Shown here: in pieces, positions 1 through 7,792 of the stretch | Position numbering within the stretch: the stretch's first letter is position 1 | How the letters are laid out: each line of letters starts with the position of its first letter | Assembly: GCA_028289325.1 (NCBI GenBank) | Contig: JANQQN010000241.1 | Location: forward strand, 1 to 37,176 | Source: Myxococcota bacterium | Lineage (GTDB): Bacteria > Myxococcota > Kuafuiibacteriia > Kuafuiibacteriales > Kuafuiibacteriaceae | Reading direction: 5' to 3' | DNA length: 37,176 bases | The notes under the pieces: generated by a model | Told to the model about the DNA's origin: nothing | The model's input: only the letters and a program-made list of their open reading frames with translations | Databases searched by the model: none | Translations under genes and position numbers: made by a program

Positions 1-1810
1 AAACGCTGGACGTACCGGCGACGGCGTACGTGTGCGAAGGCGTGGCGCCGGTGGCGGTAGTCCCGTCGCCGAAGTCCCAGTCGTAGGCGACGATACTGCC
101 GTCGGGGTCCGACGACCCGGTGCCATCGAAGTTGCAGACGAGGTCGGTGCAGCTGTCGGTGAACGAGGCGGTGGGGGCCTGATTCGTCGGTCCGCCGGCC
201 CCGACCGTGAATTCACAGATCGTGGTGTCCCATGGTCGCACCCCGGTGGTGCTGAAGTACTCGTTTGTATGCCAAAAGCTGTCCGTCGACGGGTCGACCG
301 ACGTCGCCGAGTAATCGCCCGAGCGACTGGCGTTCGTGTCGGCGCCGCTGCCGTTGGCGCAGAACTCCTCGCTGGAGTCGAACTCGTTGCTACCGCTATT
401 GGCGGCGGACTGACCGGTGACCGCGGTCGACAGGAAGGTGCTCGCGCTACCAACGAGATAACCGATGCCGATGTCACCGGCGGCGTTCATCGCAATGCTG
501 GGCATGAACCGGTTCTCGCCGTCGGCAGGGGCATAGGTGCCCTCCTGGTAGAGCGACCAGCTGCCATTATTCACCTGGCGCATCTCGTACCAGCGGATGC
601 CGGCCCGACCGCTCACGTCGATAGTGTGGGCGGTAAGCATGGTGCGGTAGGTGCCGAAGTCGCGGATCTGGAGGCGGGGCATGAGGCGTCCGGCCAGGGA
701 CTCGAGAGCGATGGTGGTGTTCGGCTGGGGAATGCAAGCGCCGCGGAACGCGCTGCAGAGATCGCTGTCGAACGTCGAGATCGGAATCTCCGCGATGCGG
801 CTGACGCTCACTGTGCCCGCCGAGAAATTGGGGATGAGCTCCCAGATATCGAACAGCCCCGAGCGCGACATGGCGGTGGCAAACAGCGCCGTGGAGCTGC
901 CGTTTCCATCGAGGTCACCGGCCACGAAGCCGAACTCCGACGTCCCTAGGTTCTGGCCCAGAAGGCTCGCCGGCTGGCCGGCGTACATGGCGGCCTTGTC
1001 GATCACGCCGAGGAAGGTTCCCGCGAACTGGAACTGGCCGAAGAAGTTCTGGGTGAAGATGTTGGCCATCAGGGTCACGGAGTCGTCGACGATTCCGTGC
1101 TTCGGATAGTCGTTGAAGCCGACGCTATTGAAGCTGAACTCGTAACGGTTGTAGCCACCGGTCGGGTCGCCGGTCTGGGAGACGGCCACGCATTGCGCGT
1201 AGTTGGGCGTGGCGATGGCGAACTGAGTAACGATCCAGCGGTCGGCGACCTCATCGTACAGCACGATAGGGTCGCCGGAGTTGTTGGGTTCGCACAGGCC
1301 GCCGAAACCATCCCAAAACGCGTTGTTCAAGAACGGACCGGAGATCGTGTTCCCGTTCTTGTCTTTGATGACGGTGACGAGATTGGTCATCTGGAAGAAG
1401 TGGTTCGGACCGACGACGCCGTCGGTGTCGGGTGGCGTCACCCGTCCCCCGAGGAGCGTCTGATTGTCATCGTTCGACGCGCCGTCGAACGCGCGAAGAA
1501 TGGACGTGTTGCCTGTACCGACGGTGTCCTGTTGTAGCAAGCCGGGAAGAGCAGTCACCCGACCAGCGGTTCCGCCAGGGGAAGGAACATTCGGAAAGTA
1601 GAAGTTTGGAACGGTGTATGGGCCTTTGTTCTCAAGAACGCGAGCCCTGACCGCCGCCGATCGCAGTGATTTGAGCGGTCGGTTGACGGCGCGTTTGTTG
1701 ATGCGAACTTTACCCGGCGCCACTTGGCCGTAGGCGGGTACCGCGAGTGACACGACGGCCACGACAGAAAAAAATATTGGAACTCTGTTTTCGACTAGAT
1801 GTCTTCTCAA
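1..1810 (-). CDS. Secreted PKD-domain protein, 3' end beyond window
   Basis: The frame is open from a TTG at 1810-1808 to the window edge, about 603 codons. The TTG is preceded by GGAGG five bases upstream. The N-terminus is a signal peptide: two Arg, a hydrophobic run, then a likely cut after PAYG. The mature part has 'TPPDTDGVVGPNHFFQ', a pattern common in secreted multidomain proteins where a 'document-style' beta-propeller-like region precedes adhesion modules. The visible C-terminus is a PKD repeat: 'ASFTDSC' leads to 'YDWDFGDGT', the WDFGDG hallmark. The likely location is extracellular or cell surface, with a role in adhesion or substrate binding. No catalytic motif is visible, and later domains lie outside the window. 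An ATG-only gene search would miss this gene because of the TTG start. Confidence 0.85.
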   Translation of the reverse strand, partial: MRRHLVENRVPIFFSVVAVVSLAVPAYGQVAPGKVRINKRAVNRPLKSLRSAAVRARVLENKGPYTVPNFYFPNVPSPGGTAGRVTALPGLLQQDTVGTGNTSILRAFDGASNDDNQTLLGGRVTPPDTDGVVGPNHFFQMTNLVTVIKDKNGNTISGPFLNNAFWDGFGGLCEPNNSGDPIVLYDEVADRWIVTQFAIATPNYAQCVAVSQTGDPTGGYNRYEFSFNSVGFNDYPKHGIVDDSVTLMANIFTQNFFGQFQFAGTFLGVIDKAAMYAGQPASLLGQNLGTSEFGFVAGDLDGNGSSTALFATAMSRSGLFDIWELIPNFSAGTVSVSRIAEIPISTFDSDLCSAFRGACIPQPNTTIALESLAGRLMPRLQIRDFGTYRTMLTAHTIDVSGRAGIRWYEMRQVNNGSWSLYQEGTYAPADGENRFMPSIAMNAAGDIGIGYLVGSASTFLSTAVTGQSAANSGSNEFDSSEEFCANGSGADTNASRSGDYSATSVDPSTDSFWHTNEYFSTTGVRPWDTTICEFTVGAGGPTNQAPTASFTDSCTDLVCNFDGTGSSDPDGSIVAYDWDFGDGTTATGATPSHTYAVAGTSSV

Positions 1811-1841
1811 TGCTCCCTCCCCAGGTCACATAGGCAAGTAA

Positions 1842-1859
1842 GATTGCGTTGTCGCAATC
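1842..1859. promoter_or_regulatory. Perfect inverted repeat upstream of the PKD gene
   Basis: GATTGCG, a TTGT spacer, then CGCAATC form a perfect 7-bp inverted repeat. It lies 32-49 bases upstream of the TTG start of the PKD gene, between a possible promoter and the Shine-Dalgarno. It could be a 5'-UTR hairpin or an operator. No T-run follows, so a terminator is unlikely. Confidence 0.4.
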
Positions 1860-1865
1860 CCTTTT

Positions 1866-1894
1866 GACGTACTGAGGGGGCACCCAATTGTCAA
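1866..1894 (-). promoter_or_regulatory. Candidate promoter of the PKD gene
   Basis: On the minus strand a perfect TTGACA (1894-1889) is followed after 17 bases by TACGTC (1871-1866), a weak -10. The same stretch has inverted arms TTTGAC (1863-1868) and GTCAAA (1890-1895), which could be an operator. The strong -35 is the main argument. Confidence 0.3.
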
Positions 1895-1895
1895 A

Positions 1896-2276
1896 CCAGC
1901 CGGCTCCGCGCGACTTTGTATGCGAAGTTTTCTAGTCGACAAATTCACGTCGGAGCTGGGCTCCTGCGTCCACACACAGGCGCATGGAACACAATCGTTC
2001 CGGACTCCACATACAATCGAGCACCCTCGTGATACCCGAGTCTTGAACAAGGGCGAGCCCGCAGCAGGAAACCCATATCGAGTCGATGACCAGGCTGAAC
2101 CCGGCACCGACGAGACGTTCGGCTCATCGGCGTCAAGCTACGGTGGGGCGCCTTCGATTCGGTGGCTTCTCCATCCGAAGCACGGGGAGCAAGCGGGCTT
2201 CCGAACCAACGGTCGGTCACTGGCGTTCAACCCTACGTCCCGGATTCGCCAACCACCGAGCCTCGCATGTCTCTTG
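1896..2276. other. Intergenic stretch without a recognisable gene
   Basis: Short frames here show no domain, signal peptide or convincing start. On the minus strand near 2130-2155 a frame reads 'APHRSLTP', reminiscent of the PHxSL motif late in IS3/IS481 transposases. It lies at a reasonable distance from the clearer transposase remnant at 2277-2414. The stretch may therefore be the decayed 3' part of the same element, but most of it is unrecognisable. Confidence 0.35.
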
Positions 2277-2414
2277 TCAATGGTCGCCGGACGTCAGCCA
2301 ACGTTCGTTCGCGCGTTCGGCATCGATGACGAAGGTGACGTGGACGAGGCCCATCCACGCGGCGAAGTGCGTCAGGTCGGTGACGTCGCCTATGCGGAAG
2401 GCGCACCCATCGAG
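2277..2414 (-). pseudogene. IS3-family transposase remnant (DDE-domain fragment)
   Basis: Between stop codons on the minus strand, 45 codons read 'TDLTHFAAWMG', then 'LVHVTFVIDA'. This lines up without gaps with the DDE core of IS3-type OrfB ('ADLTYVSTWAG..YVAFVTDA'). It contains both the first catalytic Asp (TDLT) and the second (VIDA). Just after VIDA a one-base frame shift recovers 'ARTNVG', then TGA where the family has Trp, then Arg, matching 'ARRIVGWR'. No terminal repeats or N-terminal OrfA were found. It is an old, frameshifted scrap that marks past insertion beside the lipoprotein and kinase genes. The family match is from memory of IS3 sequences. Confidence 0.7.
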
Positions 2415-2484
2415 CTACGCAGGCAACGGTGAGCGGGGATCTGCAGGTGGGTTCGAATAAGTTTTTTCTCACTCGCGAGGTTGC

Positions 2485-2496
2485 TATACTACCCCG
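2485..2496 (+). promoter_or_regulatory. -10 element placed for a leaderless transcript
   Basis: TATACT (2485-2490) is followed by six bases, ACCCCG, and then the GTG start at 2497. Transcription would begin about at the start codon. There is no Shine-Dalgarno. The -35 region is T-rich (TTTTTT, 2462-2467) but not a good match. Confidence 0.5.
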
Positions 2497-3342
2497 GTGA
2501 ATGGGCAAGTCTATACAGCCACGGGGTGCGCTGTACTCATTGCCGTGTGTGGTTGTTCCCTCGTCGTACAGGCCGATGGCGAACAGTGCACGGTCGACGA
2601 CGACTGTGTTGCGCTCGTTGAAGACGACGCTCTTATCTGTGAGAGCGGTCTATGCGTCTTGGCGCAGGGCGATTCTTTTCCATGTGCCGGAACGGTAACT
2701 CCGAATACCACGACCAGCACTTACAGCCATACGGTCAGCGCCTTGATCGTCGGGACGGTGCTCGCGGCGCCCGCGACCATTCGCGTCTGTCGCGCAACGG
2801 ACACGGAATGCGCCAATCCAACGCTGTCGGGACTTCAGGTGGGGGTCGACGGCATCGCGCAGTTCGACGTCTCCCAGGGATTCAGCGGATACCTCGAGGT
2901 GACGGCCGATGGTTTCTTTCCGACCATCGTGCCGCTCAACGGCGCGGAAGAAGCACCTGCGTCCTTTGTGCCTATGCTGCTACGCGATGAGTTCACGCGT
3001 CTCGCGGCGGCGTCGGGTGTCAGCGGCGACCCTGCGCTTGGCCAGTTCTTCTTTGCCGCAACCGATACCGCGTGCCCGGACCAACGCCTGGCGGGTCTTC
3101 GTTTCGATATCACTCCGGCGCCACTCGGAGCCGTGCAGTACTATGAGGTCAGTGGGCTGCCTTCAACGGTTCAAGAGACGACTGACCTCGGCGGTTCCGG
3201 CGGCGCCATCAACATACCGGCGGGCGTATACCGAGTATCGGCCACAGAGGCGCAGACCGAAACCGAGCTCAGCGCGGTGAATACCTTCGTTCGAGAGGGT
3301 TGGATAACGATGGTCGAAATCGACATCAGCATTGCTCGATGA
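2497..3342 (+). CDS. Cys-rich putative lipoprotein
   Basis: 281 residues from a GTG start. A hydrophobic segment ends in V-C-G-C, with Cys20 the likely lipidated residue; the lipobox is imperfect. Just after it are Cys31, Cys37, Cys48 and Cys53 in the arrangement C-x5-C-x10-C-x4-C with acidic residues between. That short disulfide module is common near the N-terminus of myxobacterial-type lipoproteins. The remaining 200 residues look like beta-rich carboxypeptidase-regulatory-like folds ('GYLEVTADGFFPTIVPL' and 'IPAGVYRVSATEA'). It probably sits on the outer membrane. No enzymatic motif is visible. It converges on the TPR/PEGA gene with an 18-base gap. The GTG is chosen because it precedes the signal sequence and sits correctly behind the TATACT box. 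Confidence 0.75.
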   Translation: MNGQVYTATGCAVLIAVCGCSLVVQADGEQCTVDDDCVALVEDDALICESGLCVLAQGDSFPCAGTVTPNTTTSTYSHTVSALIVGTVLAAPATIRVCRATDTECANPTLSGLQVGVDGIAQFDVSQGFSGYLEVTADGFFPTIVPLNGAEEAPASFVPMLLRDEFTRLAAASGVSGDPALGQFFFAATDTACPDQRLAGLRFDITPAPLGAVQYYEVSGLPSTVQETTDLGGSGGAINIPAGVYRVSATEAQTETELSAVNTFVREGWITMVEIDISIAR

Positions 3343-3360
3343 CCACACGACCTACGCCCT

Positions 3361-4395
3361 TCAAAATCGTGTTGTGACCGACAGGCTGCGTCCCGTGAAC
3401 CAGAGTTCGACCCCGCCTCCGCCCGGCTCGTGCTCCGAGTCCGGGTCGGAACTCGTAGAGGCTCCTGTCTCGTCGCCGGACAACGCAAAATACAACGAGA
3501 AGCCAGCGGCAACAACGGCGGACCCTATGAGCACATCTGTAGCGATGCCGAGCTCTTGCGCACGGTTGTCTTCACGAGCGAACTCTTCGGCATCAACGGG
3601 GACATCAGCCCGCGCGTCGTCGCGACGGTTGCTGGCCTGAAGTGCCAATACACCGGTGACCGCGGCGGCCGCGGTGAGCGCCCCCGTGAGCCCCAGACTC
3701 ACCAGTAGGGGTGTATTGGCTTCCGTGCTGACTTCGTCGCCTCTACCGACAACGCTCTCCGGCGCGGCCGGCAGCTCGGTCTTGGTAGAAGCGAGGGGCA
3801 GCAGGTCAATGGTGATGATTCGAGTGTCGCCGCCGGCGACTTCGATACGTCGGCTTGCAGCGACGTGCAAGGGGTGACTGAAATCGATGCGATGGCGCCC
3901 GATATTGACGAGGACCGCCCGCTTCAGCGGCGACTCGCCGACCAATACGTCATCGATGCGAATCTCGGTGCCGGGCGGTCGAGCGTCGATCTTTAGCCGC
4001 GCCGTCCGGCCAGCGAGCGTTCGCATTTGAGCCCTCACTTCTTTTCTCGTCTTGCGATCCACTCTTTTGCCGCCGTCCCGAAGAAACCGGCGAAACGCGC
4101 GCAGCGCTTTTGCATAGTCCCGAAGAGCGAGATGACACGTCGCGATGTTGTATAGAATCTGGAAGTGAGGCGCCGTCACGTATGCTCGCCGAAACTCCAC
4201 AAGCGCGGCGGGGTAGTCTTCCTCGTAGTAGAGCTCGACCGCTCTATCGAAGTGCGAACGAGCTGTTCGAACCTTCTCCGAAGATGGCTTCTGAACGCGG
4301 GGTGCGGAATCCTGAGCGAAGGCCGGACGGTTCGTCGCCGCAACTGTCGCTGAACACGCCACGCAGACGAACACCATACGTATCATCGCGATCAT
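3361..4395 (-). CDS. TPR and PEGA-domain membrane protein
   Basis: 344 residues. Signal peptide 1-27 (cut after AFA). TPR-like helices at about 45-108 ('YNIATCHLALRDYAKAL'). A PEGA domain at about 132-200 ('ARPPGTEIRIDDVLVGESPL' followed by beta strands). Hydrophobic segments at about 229-253 and 283-306, then a short polar tail. This layout is widespread in Myxococcota and usually lies beside Pkn-type kinases. The start ATG overlaps the stop of the kinase gene (ATGA, 4392-4395), so the two are probably translationally coupled. It is likely an envelope scaffold or sensor working with the kinase. The partner relation is inferred from the operon and from the PEGA-like fold seen in both. Confidence 0.85.
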   Translation of the reverse strand: MIAMIRMVFVCVACSATVAATNRPAFAQDSAPRVQKPSSEKVRTARSHFDRAVELYYEEDYPAALVEFRRAYVTAPHFQILYNIATCHLALRDYAKALRAFRRFLRDGGKRVDRKTRKEVRAQMRTLAGRTARLKIDARPPGTEIRIDDVLVGESPLKRAVLVNIGRHRIDFSHPLHVAASRRIEVAGGDTRIITIDLLPLASTKTELPAAPESVVGRGDEVSTEANTPLLVSLGLTGALTAAAAVTGVLALQASNRRDDARADVPVDAEEFAREDNRAQELGIATDVLIGSAVVAAGFSLYFALSGDETGASTSSDPDSEHEPGGGGVELWFTGRSLSVTTRF

Positions 4396-6134
4396 TCGTC
4401 TTCCTCTTTATCATATGGTGTCGGCTGAAGTTTGCGCCCCGTACGCTCTTCGCCTCCTGACCAGTCTATCGAATCGAATATCTTCCGACGCCGGGGCTTG
4501 GGCCGCTCGCGTTGGGCGGCCGTTCCCTCCTGTTGGTCAGGCCGAGACGGAGAGGACGGCTCGGGCGGATCCGGGACCGAGTCCGGCGCTTGTCTTTGCA
4601 GCTCGATGTCCAAATCGAGGTCCTTAACGAATACGACTCGTAGGGTCCTCGGCTCGTAGCCGTCGGCTCGGGCGGTCAGCTCATGGACCGAGGTGTCGTA
4701 CGAGCGTTTCAGTATCGCGGGATTCGACGGCAAGACTGAGTCGCCCATCGACCATTGCGCGTAGGCCGGCCGAGCCGTAACGGTGATCGTCACCTCGGTG
4801 GGCTGGGACGGGGGCGGGGGCGGGTCAGGGGGCGGCGCGGTGTCGGCGGGCTGGACTTGCTTGGGCGCCACTACGGGCGTTGGTGCCAACACGACCTCTG
4901 GTTGACGCACGAACCACCACCACGCGGCCAAGTTGCCGACCGCGAGCGTCGCAAAGAATAGAAGGGTCCAGGCGGCAAAGCGCTGACCCCGTCTGGATCT
5001 GAAGTCGTCGGCAGGTTCGGAGCGCGGCGACTCGTCGGTGCGCTCCGAAGGCACCGGCAGGGGGGGTGGCGCCCCCTCGGTGAAGCCTTCTGGATGCGCC
5101 TCGAGCCGTTTGACTTGTCGGTTCACGATAGAGCGAATCCTTTGGCGCCGATTGGCAAACAGAGCTCGGGTGAGGATCGCGATGGACGACATGCTCGTCC
5201 ACAAGTCGCCCTCTCGCCGGCAGTTATCCAGCTCGTGCTTGATCTCTAACGCGGTGTCGAAGCGATCTGTGGATTCCGTCGAAGTCGCGCGCTCGTACAG
5301 CTGAGCCAGTTCCTCGGTGATTCCATCCACATCGCGGATGCTTGGGATCTGACCCTCTCCAACGTGTCGGGCCACGTCGATATCTGCGACGCCTTGCCAC
5401 ATCCTGCGTCCCGCCATGACCTCCCAAAACATGATACCCGCCGCATAGAGATCGACCCGCCGGTCGACCTCTTGGCGCCGGAGCGTCTCGGGGGCCATAT
5501 ATCGAATCGTTCCTCTGACGCCACCGGGGCTGGTCTGGACCGAATGGCCGAAGGCCTTGGCAATGCCAAAATCCAGGATCTTCACCGACCCGTCGTACGT
5601 GATGAATATGTTGCTCGGCTTGAAATCGCGGTGGACAAGACCGAGCGGAGTCCCGTCGTAGTCGACGGCTTCGTGAGCATGGTGCAGCCCAACCAATGCT
5701 TCGCTCAGTATGGCGAGACCGATGCCTGGGTTCCAGCAGCCCGCACGGAGGGCCGCTCGGCGCAGCGCATCAAACGAGATCCCCTCCAAGTACTCCATGA
5801 TGATCACCGGCAAGGACTGATACAACTCGACGTCAAACACCTGGACGATGTTGGGATGATTCAAGCGAGCTGACAGGCGAGCCTCGTTGAAGAACATCCT
5901 CATCGAGGCTTCGTCTTCGGTCAGACTGGGCTTGATACGCTTCATCACGAGGAGCTTGCGAAAGTTGTCGAGCCCTCGAGATACGACCAGATAGACGTCC
6001 GCTGTTCCCCCCGTTCCGAGCCGCGCGATGGGTACGAATCTCCCAACGCCGGCGGACTGGGGGACGTGAGCGAAACGTCCAGAAATATCTGAATCATTCT
6101 CGGAATCTGACGCCGAGCTGAACGTAGAGCTCAC
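4392..6134 (-). CDS. Ser/Thr protein kinase with periplasmic PEGA-like domain
   Basis: 580 residues. The cytoplasmic kinase spans about 33-310: glycine loop 'GTGGTADV' (40-47), ATP-binding Lys65 in 'VMKRI', alpha-C Glu84, catalytic loop 'HRDFKPSN' (168-175, Asp170), 'DFG' (188-190) and 'APE' (214-216). All catalytic residues are present. A single transmembrane segment follows at about 387-409, then a proline-rich linker and a PEGA-like domain ('VTARPAYAQWSMGD', 'LTARADGYEPRTLRV'). The C-terminus is basic and acidic. This is the usual PknB-like transmembrane architecture, with sensing outside and phosphorylation inside. GTG is chosen as the start; a -10-like box lies six bases upstream. Sampled by hand, 5581-5640 is 52% GC, against 67% at 16081-16140. 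Confidence 0.93.
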   Translation of the reverse strand: MSSTFSSASDSENDSDISGRFAHVPQSAGVGRFVPIARLGTGGTADVYLVVSRGLDNFRKLLVMKRIKPSLTEDEASMRMFFNEARLSARLNHPNIVQVFDVELYQSLPVIIMEYLEGISFDALRRAALRAGCWNPGIGLAILSEALVGLHHAHEAVDYDGTPLGLVHRDFKPSNIFITYDGSVKILDFGIAKAFGHSVQTSPGGVRGTIRYMAPETLRRQEVDRRVDLYAAGIMFWEVMAGRRMWQGVADIDVARHVGEGQIPSIRDVDGITEELAQLYERATSTESTDRFDTALEIKHELDNCRREGDLWTSMSSIAILTRALFANRRQRIRSIVNRQVKRLEAHPEGFTEGAPPPLPVPSERTDESPRSEPADDFRSRRGQRFAAWTLLFFATLAVGNLAAWWWFVRQPEVVLAPTPVVAPKQVQPADTAPPPDPPPPPSQPTEVTITVTARPAYAQWSMGDSVLPSNPAILKRSYDTSVHELTARADGYEPRTLRVVFVKDLDLDIELQRQAPDSVPDPPEPSSPSRPDQQEGTAAQRERPKPRRRKIFDSIDWSGGEERTGRKLQPTPYDKEEDE

Positions 6135-6146
6135 CGGGGCATGTTA
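6135..6146 (-). promoter_or_regulatory. -10 element placed for a leaderless kinase mRNA
   Basis: On the minus strand TAACAT (6146-6141) is followed by GCCCCG and then the kinase GTG at 6134-6132. The geometry is the same as at 2485-2497, and the six-base discriminator is nearly identical (ACCCCG there). No clear -35 is seen. Confidence 0.4.
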
Positions 6147-6676
6147 GCGACATCATCGATTCGATGCTACCGGAGACGATCGGGCAGCACGTCCGCAGGT
6201 CTGGAGGCAGCCATTCCAAAGATCTGCACACGGCGCGAGTTCAAGCGTCGGCAAGACGAAAGGACAGCCATGTACAACCGCAGCCGTGCGGTTGGGGCGA
6301 ACATCATCCGAGCGGCTACGCGGTATCGATTCCCGTTGTGAGAAAGAAGATCCATGCGGCCGCGATCAAACAGGCGCGGCGCAGGTGGCGGACCGATGCT
6401 TGATCAACAAAACAAACAAGCTTTCGTACCCCGCCGCGCGCGAGGGTGACCGATTGCTCTCCCGTCAGCAGTGCGACTACGATAGCGATCTCCGTGAAGT
6501 GCGGCGCTAGACCTGAAGGCCTCCACGCCCGACTACGATCGCGGCACGGAATCTCAACCTTGAAATGGGTCGCGGCAGGGCCGCCTATTTTCTCGTATTC
6601 CACGGGGCCGACCGCATGCAGATCGCGACCGCCTCATAGTTGGGTGCACGATGCGGTTCTGAGCTTCGAGGGCAGT
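6147..6676. other. Divergent intergenic region, about 530 bases, no gene recognised
   Basis: This lies between the kinase (leftward) and the DUF4185 operon (rightward). It holds short frames only, none with a domain or a usable start. It includes an A-rich patch (AACAAAACAAACAAG near 6408) and is less GC-rich than its surroundings. Frames on both strands were read for transposase motifs and none were found. Control regions for the two flanking operons are expected here. Confidence 0.5.
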
Positions 6677-7792
6677 GTGAAGTGCTTTCGAGCGTCGCTC
6701 GTCGGCCTTGCCAGCGTCGACCGTCCGAATCCGCGCTCGCAACGGCGCGAATCTGATCGCCGAGGGCTGAGCGTCGGCCTCCTCCTGTTGATCTTCACGA
6801 CCGGGGGCTGCGGACAACAGCCAGGACCGACCGCCGACGCGGAGCGTTGGCCGGCCGCCGACCGACTGTTCGATTCGGACCCGCAGTGGGTCGGCGGCGA
6901 CGGTGCGTACTCCATCGACCTGAAAGATGGCCGAATCCTGTGGCTGTTCGGCGATAGCTTCATCGCCCGAACGCCGTTCTCTCGCGCGGGCGCCGCCTTC
7001 ATCCGGAACAGCGTAGCGATCCAGAGGGGCGCGGACCCCTCGACGGCGGCCATGCGGTTCTTCTGGAATACGGGCGCCGACGACGCGCCGACCTCATTCG
7101 CGGCGGAAAAAGGAGCTTCGTGGCTGTGGCCCGCACACGGGGTGCGGCTCGGTCATCGGCTCTTATTGTTCTACGAGATCATTCGAACCCCGCCTGGACT
7201 CCCCCCCGGCGAAGACAACTTCGAAGGTATCGGCTGGACCGCTTTCGTCATCGACAACGTCGATCGCCCGCCGTCCGACTGGCACCTCGAAGAGGTTCGG
7301 GTTCCGGCCACCGGGCGATACCTTCTCGGCGAGGCGTTGCTCATCGAACCCCCGTGGCTGTACGCGTACGGGTCCGACGACGACCTGCACCCCGTAGTCC
7401 TCGCCCGCTGGCCGCTCGACGAAGTCATGGCCAAAGACCTGTCTTCGCTCGAGTGGTGGTGCGGCCAACGATGGTGTACCGAACGACCGGCCGAGCTCAT
7501 CGGGCTAGGCGCACCCGAATTGTCCGTCCACCACGACGTCGACCGCGGCCGATACCTCATGGTGCAGTCGTCGGGGGTGGGTCCGACCACGCTGTCGATC
7601 CGATCTGCGCCCCGCCCCGAGGGGCCGTGGTCCAACGCGCGCGATCTCCTCCGGCCTCCCGAGTCGTTCGACCCCGATGCCTTCGTGTATGCCGGCAAGG
7701 CGCACCCCACCCTCATCGGCGCCGACCTCGTCGCCACCTACGTCGACAGCGAACGATACTTTCCTTCTTTCGTTCGAATATGCTTTCCATGA
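6677..7792 (+). CDS. DUF4185-like beta-propeller lipoprotein
   Basis: 371 residues from GTG 6677, which has GAGGG just upstream. The open frame runs further up, but nothing there looks coding. The hydrophobic segment 'VGLLLLIFTTGGC' puts the lipidated Cys at about residue 45; the polar stretch before it is long, so the true start may be later. Residues 71-95 contain 'WVGGDGAYSIDL' and 'LWLFGDSF', the signature I associate with DUF4185 proteins, related to five-bladed glycosidase-like propellers. Later 'RYLMVQSS', 'PRPEGPWS' and 'AHPTL' match the blade motifs. The role is likely glycan or ligand binding at the surface; hydrolase activity is not shown. It overlaps the next gene by ATGA. A paralog follows at 8687. 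Confidence 0.75.
   Translation: MKCFRASLVGLASVDRPNPRSQRRESDRRGLSVGLLLLIFTTGGCGQQPGPTADAERWPAADRLFDSDPQWVGGDGAYSIDLKDGRILWLFGDSFIARTPFSRAGAAFIRNSVAIQRGADPSTAAMRFFWNTGADDAPTSFAAEKGASWLWPAHGVRLGHRLLLFYEIIRTPPGLPPGEDNFEGIGWTAFVIDNVDRPPSDWHLEEVRVPATGRYLLGEALLIEPPWLYAYGSDDDLHPVVLARWPLDEVMAKDLSSLEWWCGQRWCTERPAELIGLGAPELSVHHDVDRGRYLMVQSSGVGPTTLSIRSAPRPEGPWSNARDLLRPPESFDPDAFVYAGKAHPTLIGADLVATYVDSERYFPSFVRICFP

Noticed and set aside
2448-2462. GGTTCGAATAAG resembling a tRNA T-loop
   Set aside because: No matching stem, anticodon arm or acceptor sequence is present on either side.
6446-6676. Upstream extension of the first DUF4185-like gene
   Set aside because: The translated stretch looks random and would bury the lipoprotein signal. 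GTG 6677 has a ribosome-binding site.
7120-7779. In-frame upstream extension of the barrel gene
   Set aside because: It overlaps the DUF4185-like gene and is Arg/Pro-rich with no signal peptide. The ATG at 7789 with an ATGA overlap gives a clean signal sequence.
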